A stretch of DNA of 64,000 nt from Isoetes taiwanensis (GCA_021234155.1 JAJEKV010000010.1:10836511-10900510), one strand, 5' to 3'. Counted from the first letter of the stretch, positions 21,686 to 35,029 are shown. The notes: a model not told the origin generated them from the letters alone. Translations and numbers: made by a program.

Positions 21686-23429
21686 TCCTATATTATAAAG
21701 TTATAGTGTAAGTGTTCGACCCAGCCCTAAATCCAAAGGCTGAGATTTGATCATTTCATTTAACGGTTGAGATTTGATGTGGTTCAGCGGCTATCTAGAT
21801 TAGGTTCGACGCACAGGGAGTTCGTCGTGAGAAAGTAGAAGCCACGGTTCAGATACACACGATTCTTTCTACCTTCTCTTTGCGAATTGCAATTTAAGGC
21901 TATTGGGCAGGTTCACCAGTTCTGGCCATGGCGAGGGCCATGGCAATTTTGGTGTTTGTTTGCTCATCGATTCTCTGTGTGCTTCAATGCTAGAGAGCTT
22001 TCAAATTCTTTTTGCTATATAGTTTTTTAGCACGGCCATGGCTGCATGAATAGAGCTTCGGTTTTGAGTAGGCTTCTTGTGAAATTTGCCTATATTCTTA
22101 TGGCTTCTGCCAAAATCAATACATTCTTATGGGAATCGAGGCCACTATGGCCGATTATATCATGGTGCCAGTTTTGGGGAAGATAAAGCTGGACGAGCTG
22201 ATTTGAATGCTTGGATCAATCTCTGTTGCATCTCTTGTAATTTCACATTCTCGCACATACTTGAAGCAAATCTTCATCTTCCATGTTTTTGCATTGAATT
22301 GGCGACCCTAGCACTTTCCTTTCTACTTGCACCTATCTGATCATTCTATAACCATTTATACATGAATTTTATTACTTCTTTTGCAGGGAGACTCCTGTGA
22401 AGACGGCTTCTTCTAAATTCACACCATGGCATCTAACGCTTTAAACGAAGGCCCTATAAAACTGATTTGGGATTTAAGCGAGAAATTACCCCGTGGAAGG
22501 AAGCATTGGCAATAAATACAGCTTTACTCGAAGTGTAGAGCCTTTCCTTGATGATTTCCAATTGTGATATTGTCTCCGATGATTTTCAATTGAAACAACT
22601 ATTCTTTAAACTTATGTCCGGGAGTTTGTCTTTTTCATTGCGGTCTCCGCTTTCCTTTTCTCGATCAAACTTTGTATTTTGTAATGCTTGCAATGTAATA
22701 TTAAGACTACAAGTTTGCAACATTTCTTCATGGAAGACTTCCAAATTCTCGCAGCGTCCAAGTAACTACATATGACATTAACTATATATCTTTACATTCT
22801 CTCATATGCGCACACATCTTCTGTGAAATCTTCACGTTCTTGTGGGAATCGAGGCCACTATGGCCGCTTATCTCATGGTATCGATTCGTTCTTGGAAGAA
22901 AAATTTGGATAGAACCGGACCGAACACTCAGGATCAATATCTGGCGCATCTCGGTAATCTCATATTACGCACAAAATTGATGCAAATCTTCATTTTCCAT
23001 GTTTTTGTATTGAATTGGCGGACCTAGCACTTTCTTTTCTACTTGCAAATGGATGAAAGTTACCTATCTGATCATTCTTTTCATTTCTTCTTTTTGCAGG
23101 AGACTCCTTTGAAGACGGCTTCTTTTAAATCCACACCGTGGCATCTAACGCTTCCAAATTCTACCGCAGCATTTCTTCATGGAAGGCCTCCAAATTCTGT
23201 CACGTCCAAGCAAGTATGACATTAACTATGTACCTTTACATTCTCTCATGTCTGCACACATCTTCCTTTTGAAACAGAGCCTCCATTTGTTAGATTGAAA
23301 GTTAAAGGAAAGGAAAGGGCAATGCTGGCTATGGGGCCGTCATTTTTGATACCAGCTTCCAGCGAGTGCCCTGAGACATTTTCTGCTGCACCACAAGAAT
23401 AGACTCTATGGTACTGTAATAATAGTGAC
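21686..23429 (+). mobile_element. Helitron H1, copy b (left part; split by Helitron E)
   Basis: The 5' terminus TCCTATATTATAAAGTTATA follows host A at 21685, then the subterminal GACCCAGCCCTAAATCC and GATTTGATCATTTC. The captured gene segment follows in two diverged copies (22130-22210 and 22840-22960). At 23429 Helitron E begins; H1 resumes at 35030. The H1 3' terminus was not found in the window. Confidence 0.75.
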
Positions 23430-24730
23430 TAGAAACGTGTGCCCGGCGATGCCGGGCATTAATCGGTATATGTGTGGAATGCATTTATGGCTATATATGT
23501 TTTAGGTGCAATAAACACATATAGATAGGAAAAAGACATTACCTTTCAAAGTATAAACAGATAATGAAGTAACTTAATTTTTAAACAAATATATTAGGTT
23601 TACACACAAATACTAAATATTTTTAGTGCAATATTAAATTATAGAGTTTATGGTCATTAACCTCAATGGATCCACATCATAAAGAACCTATTCCACATAA
23701 CTCTAGGAACATTTCTGTAGTGCATATGGTGACGAACATGAATGTAGAAACGTGCACCCTACAATGCCAGTCATATATTGCGAAATGATAACTTAAATCT
23801 TAACATAGATCTACACAAATACAGAATATTTTTGGTGCAATATAAAACTAAGGAGTTTATATAACAATGGATCCACATCCTCAAGGACCTATTCTAGAGA
23901 ACTTAAGAACATCTGTCGCTTGATGTAAAGCTCATTTGCAAGGTAACAGATACAGAAGCTCCTCCTATAGTGCATATGTTGACGAAACGTGCGCCCGGCA
24001 ATGTCAGGCATTAGTCATATATTGCAAAATGGGTAGATCTTAACATGAAGCTTAATAGATGGAACAGTTGAGGACATGTCAAATGGGTAGATGTAGGACA
24101 TGTGAGAGGCAAGTAGGACATGGAATGGATAATGTGGGGTGATAGAACACATAGACGGATTGGAACTGATAGATTTAATGGCATGCAAAAATAACTAATT
24201 GCCATGAAGTGATGGGTAATTGCCTTGTAGATGAAGTCATTTAAGAGGAGTCAATGTGTCATGACCATGTAATCACTATATATGTTAGGAAAATAAGAGC
24301 GAATGTGTAGTGGATTTTTAAGTTTCAACTCAATGCCTTATAGACTGAAATACTGGTATGATATGGCAACTCTAGATGTGTAAGCTGGGTTTTGATGAAG
24401 GCATATGCTGTAGCAGTTGTTCGAGGATGGTTAGATGTGAATATATTGAATTATGCTACTCCATTTTATTGTTGTTGTCAACTTTACCAATAAAACGTTT
24501 TCGAGTTGAAATTGTATTTAAGAAACTATGTAATTTAGAGCCAATGGAGATCTCTTGTGGGCTTTTTGTTAGTTCCAAAGCAACATGCATAAGTTCAAAT
24601 ACTATGCCAAAAGTTAAAATCATTTCCAAGCAAGCCCACGTGTTATTTTGCAATCTTGATGTCAATAATTGGTCTAAACTATCAGAGGTTTAATTTCCAC
24701 AAAGTATGGTAACAAAGTTCTCAAGTTACT

Positions 24731-25111
24731 GGTCCAGCTAGACTAGTCTTGACGAGAATATCATCTTGTACAGACTAGCTAGAAATATCCTACTACCGGT
24801 ATCATCTTGTACAGACTAGCTAGAAATATCCTACTACCGGTCAAGGCAACCAAAGTGGAGGACACGTATAGGCACAAGTTCTACCACGTCGGGGATCATG
24901 GCCGTATAACCCCAGTAACCAACTCCCAAATATAAACATACACTGGTCGGGTTTGAACCCCCGACCAAGTGCACATTTATTTTGGCATTACTAGGCCTAT
25001 ACCAACTCACCACACATCCGTTGGGCAAAACTTTAGCCATACATGCACACTTTGTAGGCAGGATATCTCCCGCCTTAGGAAGTCACGGAAATTTTTTATA
25101 TTTTTATTTTT
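24731..25111 (-). repeat. tRNA-derived SINE-like unit 1
   Basis: On the minus strand the unit reads an A-box-like stretch TGTGGTGAGTTGGTATAGGC (25014-24995) and, about 30 nt on, a T-arm with B box inside GGTCGGGGGTTCAAACCCGACC (24966-24945; read here as a 6-bp-plus stem around GGTTCAA). This is a pol III-type promoter. No folded tRNA or anticodon arm is evident. An internal 40-bp duplication of the gactagctagaaatatccta region lengthens this unit to 381 bp. Confidence 0.65.
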
Positions 25112-25452
25112 GGTCCAGCTAGACTAGTCTTGGCGAGAATATCATCTTGTCTGGGACTAGCTAGAAATATCCTACTGCCGGTCAAGGCAACCAAAGTGGA
25201 GGACACGTATAGGCACAAGTTCTACCACGTCGGGGATCATGGCCGTATAACCCCAGTAACCAACTCCCAAATATAAACATACACTGGTCGGGTTTGAACC
25301 CCCGACCAAGTGCACATTTATTTTGGCATTACTAGGCCTATACCAACTCACCACACATCCGTTGGGCAAAACTTTAGCCATACATGCACACTTTGTAGGC
25401 AGGATATCTCCCGCCTTAGGAAGTCACGGAAATTTTTGTATTTTTTATTTTT
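25112..25452 (-). repeat. tRNA-derived SINE-like unit 2
   Basis: 341-bp unit nearly identical to unit 1, with T-arm at 25285-25306 and A-box-like stretch at 25335-25354. Units join head to tail at an AT-rich tract (tatttttatttttgg), as expected for SINE tails joined in tandem. Confidence 0.65.
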
Positions 25453-25632
25453 GGTCCAGCTAGACTAGTCTTGACGAGAATATCATCTTGTACAGACTAG
25501 CTAGAAATATCCTACTGCCGGTCAAGGCAACCAAAGTGGAGGACACGTATAGGCACAAGTTCTACCACGTCGGGGATCATGGCCGTATAACCCCAGTAAC
25601 CAATGGTACACTGGTCGGGTTTGAACCCCAGT
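25453..25632 (-). repeat. tRNA-derived SINE-like unit 3 (truncated)
   Basis: Matches the first half of the unit but breaks inside the T-arm at about 25629, losing the A box. An internal deletion removes about 18 bp near 25603. Confidence 0.6.
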
Positions 25633-26584
25633 TTAATCAGAGGCATGGTAACAAAGTATACTAAGCTAAACTCTAATAGAATGCTAAGTTAACCAAACTG
25701 CACCTTCCATGAGACCAGAATGATGATAAAATCTTCATTATAATGTACACCTTGAAGATTGTCTCATGGATGGACAAAGAGAAAAGGAATAAAAAGCTTA
25801 TGCAATTAGGCATAGGAAAGCAAATTAGTTGCAATATCATATAGTTCAACATATATTTAGTTCAAATCTATATACATTGTGAAAGATGCATATGGTATCT
25901 AAGCTCTATAATTCTATACTGTTCAAATCTACATACCTTGTGAAAGATGCACATGGTATCTAAGTTCTCTACAATTCTATAATGCGCCAGGTAAGGTTCA
26001 AGATGCATAGATCCGATGCATGACATAAACTTGCTCAACTTGTAGCAAAAAAAGTCATCAAATAGCCTTGCTCCCACCAATAATTTTCTCTAAAAACTAG
26101 AGAGAAAGCAATTGCTCAAGCATGGCATCCCCAAACTTCCATGCTGGTCTAGTAATGTAAAACTTCTTTACATATTCTCGCACTCCAGTCTTTGACAGCC
26201 AGCCTCCTTTAACAAGAGATATTAGTTTGCTCACTTCTGAAATGTAAGACAACGTGACCATTTACACAAAAGTAATTGTCAAAGCATATTTTATATTGGT
26301 ATAAAGCACCCACTAGCATAATGCGTGCATACTTTCTTCAACGACCTTAAAATGCTTGTACGTGTCAGTCCTCCTTCCTTCAGTAAACAAAATTGCCTTG
26401 ATCATCAGGCCAGTTAAAGTTTTTGTTAGCTTCAGTAGGCTTTCTGCATCGGGTTTTTGCATTTTTGCATCAACATGATAAGATAAGAAAATATAGCTTT
26501 TTTTTTTAAGAATGAGAATGAGAATGATTTTTTATCGTCCACTGAGGCCAATCGGCCTATGGGACCCATAAGGAGCGCAGCAAA
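25633..26584. other. No recognised gene
   Basis: AT-rich single-copy-like sequence with a short local duplication (catatggtatctaagctct / cacatggtatctaagttct around 25890-25970). No conserved coding seen. Confidence 0.35.
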
Positions 26585-26654
26585 CTTATTACTGTCCGGG
26601 TTAAAAACCCCCGCCCCGAAGGGTTTTCGAGGGAAAAACCGTGGCAGTAATAAG
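26585..26654. repeat. Snap-back inverted repeat
   Basis: CTTATTACTG at 26585-26594 pairs perfectly with CAGTAATAAG at 26645-26654 around a GC-rich core containing a second small hairpin (cccgaaggg). It could be a MITE-like remnant or tRNA-like fold; no function assigned. Confidence 0.4.
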
Positions 26655-26739
26655 AATGCTGTCAAACTGTACAAGTATACATCAATGTTTATATACATGT
26701 CAAGTGTGTGCCCGAGGACATAGCTGATCTCGCATGTCC

Positions 26740-27236
26740 ATAACCTCCACGAAGATATGATCCCAAAGACCGCGCGGGATCTTTGTGCTCAATGTCACAT
26801 GTAACGGTGGCGGGCGACCAACTCGAGATATCGTGTCCTAATTTGATCATATCTTTGGGCAACTTTGAAGGGTATGAGATTCATCCTCAATGACTCCCAT
26901 TTGGCGGCATTGACCGAGCACGTCTGGCGTGGCTCACCAATCCATCTGCCGTCTCAATTCGAAGATGATGTGCCCCTCGTATGCGAATGGAGGCAATGAG
27001 TCTGCGCGCCCTTTTCATGGGCAAGTGGAGTGCGCAGTAGCATTGCGGGCCTCGTTCCAATGTGGGATTTATGTGTGGCCGGTAGTGTCTTTGTCTTGAC
27101 TGTTCAAGGGCATTGGCATCCCAAAGCTTGCTGAGGAAGCAATCGTCAAGATATTGCCTCAAGCTATGGCGATCTGCCTCTGTTTGCACATGTATGCACC
27201 TGTGCTCCTGGCAAAATAGTTTAATTTTATTAATAA
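26740..27236 (-). pseudogene. LINE ORF2 C-terminal fragment (zinc-knuckle region)
   Basis: Minus-strand reading gives RARRLIASIRIRGAHHLRIE followed, after a shift at a CAG, by RWIGEPRQT and then CRQMGVIEDESHTLQSCPKI. The C...IEDExH...CP pattern is the post-reverse-transcriptase zinc-binding region of plant and fern non-LTR retrotransposons, with the usual HxLxIExGRW lead-in. The reverse transcriptase itself is absent. The fragment is cut by the left end of Helitron C at 27237. Two frameshifts are needed, so it is dead. Confidence 0.55.
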
Positions 27237-29799
27237 CTAGTAACTGTGGTGCCCGGCGTTCTTTGAGCATTCGTTGGAAGTTTGTAAATGTTTTTATTGC
27301 AATAAGAAATGTGTGCAGTAAGCTTTTATTATTGGAATAGAGAAATATTCAAACATAGTTATAGTGCCCAGTCTTCTTTGGGTATTAGCATGCCCCATTA
27401 ATGATGCCCGAAATCATTGTTACGACCGGAAAGCCATGGTAACACGGAGTGTTACAATGGATCATGGTAAATGTTAAGGAAACCGAATATAACATGCAAT
27501 TGGGAAAATAAGGAATAGAAACCCAACATGCAATTGGCTAGTGAACAACTTGGCATGGGTTTAAGAAACACAACATAACATTGGGTGCAAAATTGTTTGC
27601 ATGATAGGCATAAATGAAGGAAAACAAAAGGAATTCTAATAGAACAACAGGGAATGTGCTTAGGAAACCCAACATAACATTGGGCCTTTTAGTACCAAAT
27701 ATTGCATACCTTATCTCCCAGCAAGGTTAGCCCCAAGGTTTTAAATGGCAAACATCTCTTAATTTTAGTGTGCTAAACCTATGTGAGGGAATGATACTTA
27801 GTAATGCTAGGGCAATATAGGCAATACATTAATTCGCTTTCATCATTTATTGGACATGAAAATATTGATCAATTGATTTTATCCCATAGGTTCCCTGCAT
27901 GATTATTAATCAGCCTTAATGCATCCTGATTGTGAAGGTCAAAGTTGGTTCATATATAGGTTAATAGTTTTGCAAAAGTTTGTCTAAGAGAACACGTTAT
28001 CCACGGACCTTAGATTGCACAATTTGTATTGTGTTTTAAGAAGCCAGTATTGGGCTGGCATAAGGTGAGTTCTGACATGATCATTATTTCAAAGGGCATG
28101 GTTGCAAATCATGTACATATAATTAAGACAACCATGTTAATGTTATTCATTGAAGCATCATCTTCTTCTAATTTCTTAAGACAGTATGCAAAGGATCAGA
28201 GGAGGCTAGCTTCAATGCTATAAAAGAGAAGATAAAACTAAAACACACGATATAACTTTCAACCAACAAATTCAAAAACGAAATGCCAGTTTATAGCCAA
28301 TCACCGTGGGCTGATATACCCAGTTGGCTGATGGCATTGTAGCGTTCTGAGTGTGTCCGTTTTGGGAAAAGAAGATTAGGATGATAGAATTTAGAGTTAA
28401 AGCAATTGATCTGGCTGTCGAATTAGGAACATGTGCTTTCACTGGATGAACCGAGGAAAAAAAGCCTTGATGACAAAAATACAAAAGTCTGTACTTACTC
28501 ATATTATATTTTGCAAAAATAAAGGCGACTAATTCTTTGAAGCACCCCATCGTGGGGAGTCAAGTTATATCTCAAGGCTTTAATATTTTGACTTGAACTT
28601 AAAACCATCAAAGCCTCAAACCGCATGCCAAATTTTGTTAATAAGATATAGAAAATGACTTAAATCCCACGAAGACCCATTGCCATAGATCCAAATGATC
28701 TTACCCTCTTGCAAAATCTCGGAAAAGCTCACCACAAAAACATGCAAAGATGGATTGAAGAAGCCGAGTATTTGATTGTAAAAAGCCCGGCGGCGGGGTT
28801 GATTCCATTTCCAATTGTATGCCCTCCATTTTCCCTGCGTTTCACATAATTTAGCATTCATCACGGAAGTAGAGAAAGCGATGAAGGACTTACGTTTTTG
28901 TGGAGAGTGAGAATGGGCTTTTCTTACTGAATGGGCCTCATCGTAATGGGTGGTTTTTAATTCACATACTCAAAAAAGCATGTGGAAAGTGACACATGTC
29001 TTGGGCCTTCATTGCCCTTCAAACTGCCCTTCATTGCCCTTCCATAGCCCTTCATTGCCCTTCAAAAAAATCATGAGCATTTTCCATATTAGTGGTGCAA
29101 ATGATGATGACATAAATTATTTGGTGAAGGTGCTTATATGTCTTTGGATGGTCAAAAAAGCGGGTGCAATAAAAAAGGGCCCAATTACTTCACGAAAACT
29201 TGAGCACCATGGTCAACAAAGGGCTCCATCATGCCATGGTCAAAACAAAAACAAAAAGCGAATTCGGAGAATCACCCACCCCATTTCTAAGAAGATATGT
29301 TGCAGGAAGGAAGTCCCTCATCCCGCCACGGAGGGGGATAAGGCATGCATTTCCAAACATAACATGGATTCTTACCATAATCTCTGCGAGGCGTTTTGAG
29401 AGGGCGGCGTCCTCGTCATCATAGCGCCCGGCTAGCTCAAAGGTCCGCCATCATAACTTTGTTTCACGATTGAAGTCCGAGATCAGATCCAAGAAGCATT
29501 ACGGACTGCCGTAGTGTTAGGGTTCACTTTTGTTCTAAGCTTTTGGCCTCTGCCGTCCCAAAGCTTCCACCCACATTCACCATTGCGCCACGACCATAGC
29601 CACATTGAAGCCATTCTCTGTTGTAAAACGCCATCAGCGGCCCGAGCGGCCGATCCTCCCAACCCTACATTGCCTTCGCAAAAAACCACACCCGATCAAG
29701 GGCGTGATCTGGACTGTCTGGCATGTTAGATCAAATTTGGGCCCTCCGATTTAGGGCGACAAACAAAACAGACAAACACTAAAATTTTATTATAAAGGA
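27237..29799 (-). mobile_element. Helitron C, 2.56 kb, nested in E
   Basis: The 3' end is CTAG at 27237-27240 after host A, followed by a half-preserved hairpin (gtgcccggcg, right arm decayed). The 5' end read leftward from 29799 is TCCTTTATAATAAAATTTTA, before host T, with the family subterminal GCCCTAAATCGGAGGGCC near 29735-29755. No empty site exists in the window, so the left end could instead pair with the 5'-like end near 32377. Interior holds a CCCTTCATTG minisatellite (29005-29065) and no recognised gene. Confidence 0.6.
29005..29068 (+). repeat. CCCTTCATTG minisatellite
   Basis: Four to five imperfect copies of a 10-20 bp word (ttcattgcccttc...), then aaaaaaatc. Confidence 0.7.
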
Positions 29800-32700
29800 T
29801 TGAAGATTCAAAAGTGCACAAATCTGTAAGATTCAAAAGTTTAAATCCATAATCTCTACAAAGTAGAGGTTTGCACTTGTTCAACGTACCGCTGCAAGGA
29901 AACTTTTAGTCTGGTACACTGCTGCTGCAAAGAACCACCAAGGGCAGCCAAAGCCTGGATTGAGAAAGAAACAGAAATAGCCAAAGAAAATGAGCAAAAT
30001 GAGGAGAAAAATGAAGAAACAATAGTGCATTTTCAAGTGCATTCTTCACGATATATATAACTGAAAGATAATCAACAAAAGTTATGCACCTAGAAAAAAT
30101 GAAGTAAATGGCATATTGAAGCAAAACATAAACATTCCTGCAGCAACTACCTACTGTCCACATAAAAAGTAAAAATACTTGGCAAAATCATAAGCCTCAA
30201 ACTAACAAATATGAAGCCTAAAGATCCACAACACTTGCCAAGTAAGCATGATGTGAGCACCAAATATTTTTCTCAACGTGAACCAAAAATCCGAAAGTTG
30301 GTCCTGCTTTACACAACACACAAATACTTTAGCATTTTGATGCATTTCTAGAGGATAACGAAGCATGAGTTGAAGGGGAGAAAAACTCCCAAAGAGATTG
30401 TTTTATCCATGCTTACCATGTTGGTAGCTTGTAGATCAGCAATCTCTGGCCCTTGCAATTCAAGCAATAAATAACGTCAACCTGATTGTTGGCCCCGGCC
30501 TCGATGCAAGGGGGTTTGAGCCATCTGCACAAATTGGGTCAAATCTGATTGAATGGATAAAAGAGATATCAAGATTGCAAAAACAGTTTTTCGAAGTAGA
30601 CTTTAAGCAGAGAAACTTACATTTCTGGTAGAAAAGCATGCGCCAAGGCCATCGCCACCCTAATCGGCCCTATGTTCCGCTCGAAATTTGGACTATGGTA
30701 GGGCGAATTCTAAATTTTGAATAATGTAGGATAGAAAGACCGGGGCATGTGCGATCTTATAGGCAGCATTCCAGGGTCAAAAACTAAAGCCTTCCCATTT
30801 TAAATAAGAAGTTGCAAATGCAGTTTGAGGTGCATTGCATCAAACATTACATCAGGGTCTGCAAAAAACAAAAGGAAACATTGTTATACTAACTATAGAC
30901 CTCATTTTCCTTCCTAGTATAGAGTAGCCACATCCTGGCATTTCAGAAAAGACCATATAGTGCAAGCCCTTCCAGGCTCCAAGCCCAAAAGGCCTGCCAA
31001 CAGTATCAAATTTGGCCAAAAATATTCTAACTTCCAAAAATAAATTCATGATCAGCATTGTGCATGATATATTGCTGTAGATTAACATGCTTGGGCATTG
31101 CCTTATCAAAGGAAAAACAAAGGAAATGGAAGCAACATCCCAGCTCTCACCAAGAGCAAATCCGGTATGAGAAGATTCTCATAATCAAAGAAAATCAGAG
31201 AGAACGCCAATGAACTGGAAGTCAAATTTGTGGAAAAAAACCACATACACGATCTGCTATAGCTTTTTCTGTATCCAAGTTGTGGATATTGTACGCATGG
31301 CTGCCATGCTTGCAAACAAAGCCTGATAAGGATTAGACCATATTATGTACTTGTAAGGATAGTAGATGAAGCGTTAGATTCCTATTTTTCTATTCATGAA
31401 TGGCTTTCCTTTATGGCCTTGGCTACAAAAAAGGCGTGACCATGTTCATAACTGAGGACTCATTTGCCATTAAATCAACTGTCCCAGCTTTTACATCAAG
31501 AAAGACAAAAGAAAATTTGGACAAATATATCAGATTGCTCTTGCTCTATTAAAAAAAATGTCTTACTTGCTCTTTCACTTAGTATCCGGGTTGGTTGAGC
31601 TCAGGTTGGCTCTCTTCCGATGGTGCAGTGCGTTGGGCAATAGATTAGATAAAAAGTTAGTTTTGGAATACAATGGCATGGAAAACAAATGCGCTTACTG
31701 GAACAAAACATCTAAAAAACTTGAGTATAAATACCCGTGGCAAATGACCTTGGTAGTCAACTTCTCTTTCAGATTGATTTCAACACCTGTAGAAGCTCCT
31801 CAAATGAGTAAGGCGTGGCTATGGGGGAATGGATAAAGGGCTATGGCAAGTCTGTTGCGGCATGCCATATGGTGGGTGCGTCCCTCCAATTTGAAGGGCA
31901 TCACATGAAGTTCCGGCAAATCGAAAGTTTAAAGAAGTAGCAGTAGATTGGTTAAGACATGATGGCTTCTGGCTTTACCGGCCTAAGAGTCGTTCTCCTA
32001 TCCTTAATGCAAAAGCTTGCTCTGGAAAAATTTTTGCTTCAATGATAAAGAATGCAGACTTCCTTAACGCAAAAGCTTGCTCTGGAGAATTTTTTGCTTC
32101 AATGATGAAGCACACAATGCAGACTTCCCTCCTGCAATCTCAAGCCGCTTTCTCCTCCCCTTGTCAAAGATCCGCTTTCTCCTCCCCCTGTCAAAGAGTG
32201 GTATCGGCATCGAACGAAAGAGGGAAACAAAGAAACGGAGGAAAACAAAAAGAAAAGATTGAAATTCAAACTTCAATCGTCCCGCAAGGGGAGAGGGAAC
32301 GCCGCATGCGGCGTAACATCTGGCGCTTCACGGCACGCATAACGCTATCACAAAATAAAAAAGAAGATGGATGGATGTACCTTACAACAATCACAATGGG
32401 TTGTTGCGGTAGGCCATAACCGACACTACGAAGATCTTTAGAAAACGTGCTTTAAAATTGAAGAGTGTCAATCCACAACATGTTTCTATGCCTGCAACAT
32501 ATAAGGAATCAGTATATTTCCAAGAACCAGCATATTGCCCAGCAACCTATCCATTTTCTCTCCACCATTCAGTAGTTGAAAAACCATGAGCTCAAACAGT
32601 CTACCCCTAGTCTAACTTGAAAGGCATGCTTAGTCTATGATCACGGTTACATGCTTACCACATGGTGCTTCATTTTATTAAAGTTTTACTATACGCCCTA

Positions 32701-35029
32701 ATAGCATAACGAGGGAAAAAACCATGGGGTTACAATGAACAAAAATGCCCGGTTTATGTCTATCTAAGTTTTAACGAGGTCTTTCCAAGTTACATGTCTA
32801 AGATGTGATTTCAAACCTTAAAGGCATGCGGAAGATAAGGTGATAGTTTATGATATGGTTCCATTTAGCTAAATTTCCTAGGAGCTGTAAATTGGTGGCA
32901 ATCTAAGCATTTAGCTTTATCCTTCCTAAGTCGAAAGGCTTGGACACAATCAAACTTAAAAAGGCCATATCCGAGTGTAGATCCGAGACATGTAAATGAA
33001 CCAAACAATGTTAATTGTTGAACCTAAAAATGTTGAATATAATTACCACTTTAGCAAATGTTTTTGTAGCATGAATATCACTTGGCTCTCGACCTCAAAA
33101 TCGAAATGGGACAATTCTTAGCTCTAATTTTGCAAAATCTTTGTAGAAATGCGGTGTGCGCAAAAAGAGAGCTCAATTTTCACTACAAAAAAACAAAGAT
33201 AATTTGCAATGCATAATGCTACTTCATATATCAAAGCATAGAACCGTACAAAGATGATTACAATTGCATAACCAAAACAATTTCAAATATAATCGACATA
33301 CCACTTGACCTTTTTCCTCAAAGCTGAAAATGGCAATAAAAATATCTTCCCTATAATTTTGCAAAGCTCTAGGCTGTAGAAATGCAAGTTTCTAATTAAG
33401 CGTGCACCATTAGCTAGCTGCTAGGTTCTATAAGTATTTGTCTACAAAATATAGCTCTATCTATACACACAACATAACCCAAACAAATTTTAAGCATAAC
33501 TTTGGCATATCATTTGGACTCTCGACCTTAAAAGTCAAAATGGGAATAAAAATAAACAATTCTTACCTCTAATTGTGCAAAAGCACCAAGCTATAAAAAT
33601 GCAGGTCTGCTTGAAATCGAGCTTCCATGAAAGGACCAACCCAAGTTGCTAATGTGGTAGCAGTTAGTTAGTTAGGCTGCTAGATTTGGCTAAAGATTAC
33701 GTCGCGGACAACATATACCTAAACCCCACGACAAGTCAATTCTTTGAGAAATAATGGAAGGACAACCATAAGCATAGAAGAAATGGAAGAAAAGGAAATC
33801 AAATGCCTTCAAATGGAAGAAAAAGGAAACCAAATGCCTTTTGGAAGCGATAAGCTCGAAAGCGTAAATTGAGAACAAAACCGCCCAGCGTGTATTGAAT
33901 AACCTCAAAATAAAAATATCCGGTGAGGGAGAGGGAACACCGCCGACTCAAATTGGCATTAAAAGGCGGTTGATACAATAATATCTTGAGCTTCCTTTAT
34001 CTCATCTATTGATTCAAGAGTTGATCTCTACCTTTGTAAACATTTTCTTAATGGTATTCCAAGCCTCTTGAAACTGCCTCGATTTAAAAGCTCTTGAAAC
34101 CCTCGATTTAACAGATGAAGATCAAACTGCAAATGACTACGGAACTCTGCCTCTCTTGCCTTCACAGTTGAAAGCGGCAAAGACACTAACCTAGAATGGA
34201 TTGGGAAGATGGGTTCTTTGAATAAGTTGCCTCTTCTCCCCGTTCACGCATCAAATTTAAAGAGGAAGAAACGATTAGCGGTTTGAAATGATATTAGGAG
34301 GATCACGTGATGCAAATAATATGAAATAACATACACTAAAAGCTTGGATGATGGGCTGCCAAACAAGTTACCGGATCTCCTTGTTCCTTTGCAAGGAATT
34401 TACAAAGCAAGACAATAAACCGTGGGACGATTCGAACATGAATTAGAAATTAATCCACGAAGCTGCAATCACAAAAAAAAAACAATCCTTAGAATATATC
34501 TTGCATCCGTATTATCCAAAGTATAAGTATTTCAAGATTTCGAACCCTGTTGATCATGAACTCTTGACTGAAAAAATCGTACCTGTGAGGAGTGAGGCGC
34601 CAAGAATCGTAAGCTGTGAGGAGGAGTGAGGCGCCAAAGGGGAAAACCGGTGTGATGGAGGGAAGAATTCGTAGAAACGCCGGCCCATGCAAGTGATCGA
34701 GGTCATAATTTCCATTCAAATTTTGCATTCAAAGCCGGCAACTTAGCGTCCCGCAAAGGAGCCGAAAGGAACGCCAGCGCGCGTCACGCTGCGGCGTTCC
34801 GTTATGAACTCCAACACCTTACCAAAATAAACAAGGTGCTGCGCACGAGGGGTTGCCCTCCAGTGCCGCAAAAGTGTGTTCATGGTTTCTGTTTCATCAT
34901 TTTGTGTCGAGTTCTTTTCGTTTGTCATAGGGTGTCATTTTCTTAGGGCAGAAGTTTTGTTTATGAAGTTTTGTTTAGGGCGGCGTTCCAGGCACGAACT
35001 CCAACACCTTACCAAAATAAAAAAGAAGA
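29800..35029. other. Right half of Helitron E; no recognised gene
   Basis: AT-rich sequence. A roughly 60-bp tandem duplication lies at 32001-32130 (gcaaaagcttgctctgg core). Near 32280-32377 and 34745-34840 stand sequences resembling the E 5' end (GGAACGCCG...CAAAATAAAAAAGAAGA and CCTTACCAAAATAAACAAGG), either earlier insertions or internal duplications of the terminus. Open frames (for example 32042-32419) show no known domain. Confidence 0.4.
32001..32130 (+). repeat. Tandem duplication, unit about 60 bp
   Basis: The segment containing aaaagcttgctctgg and tttttgcttcaatgat occurs twice, about 60 bp apart, with a third partial start at 32101. Confidence 0.85.

Larger units (their letters stand above)
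23430..35029 (-). mobile_element. Helitron E, 11.6 kb, inserted in H1
   Basis: The minus-strand 3' end is CTAG at 23430-23433 after host A, with hairpin GCCCGGC / GCCGGGC at 23442-23448 / 23452-23458. The 5' end read leftward from 35029 is TCTTCTTTTTTATTTTGG, before host T (35030). A second H1 copy reads straight through the site at 37387/37388 (agtgA^TGATTATTAAATC). Two more degraded 3'-end-like motifs lie at 23740-23780 and 23985-24015, and 5'-end-like motifs near 32377 and 34835, so E may be composite. It contains no recognisable Rep/helicase. Confidence 0.7.

Noticed and set aside
23740-24015. Two further complete Helitrons
   Set aside because: Only degraded 3'-end-like motifs (acgtgcaccctacaatgcc, acgtgcgcccggcaatgtc) without CTAG or partner 5' ends; treated as internal terminus repeats of E.
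24945-25014. True tRNA gene on the minus strand
   Set aside because: Only the D-arm-like A box and T arm are clear. No 7-bp acceptor stem or anticodon arm closes, and the head is part of a 340-bp repeat.
29483-29729. Overlapping plus and minus ORFs near the Helitron C 5' end
   Set aside because: Composition-driven open frames within a subterminal repeat; neither shows a domain.
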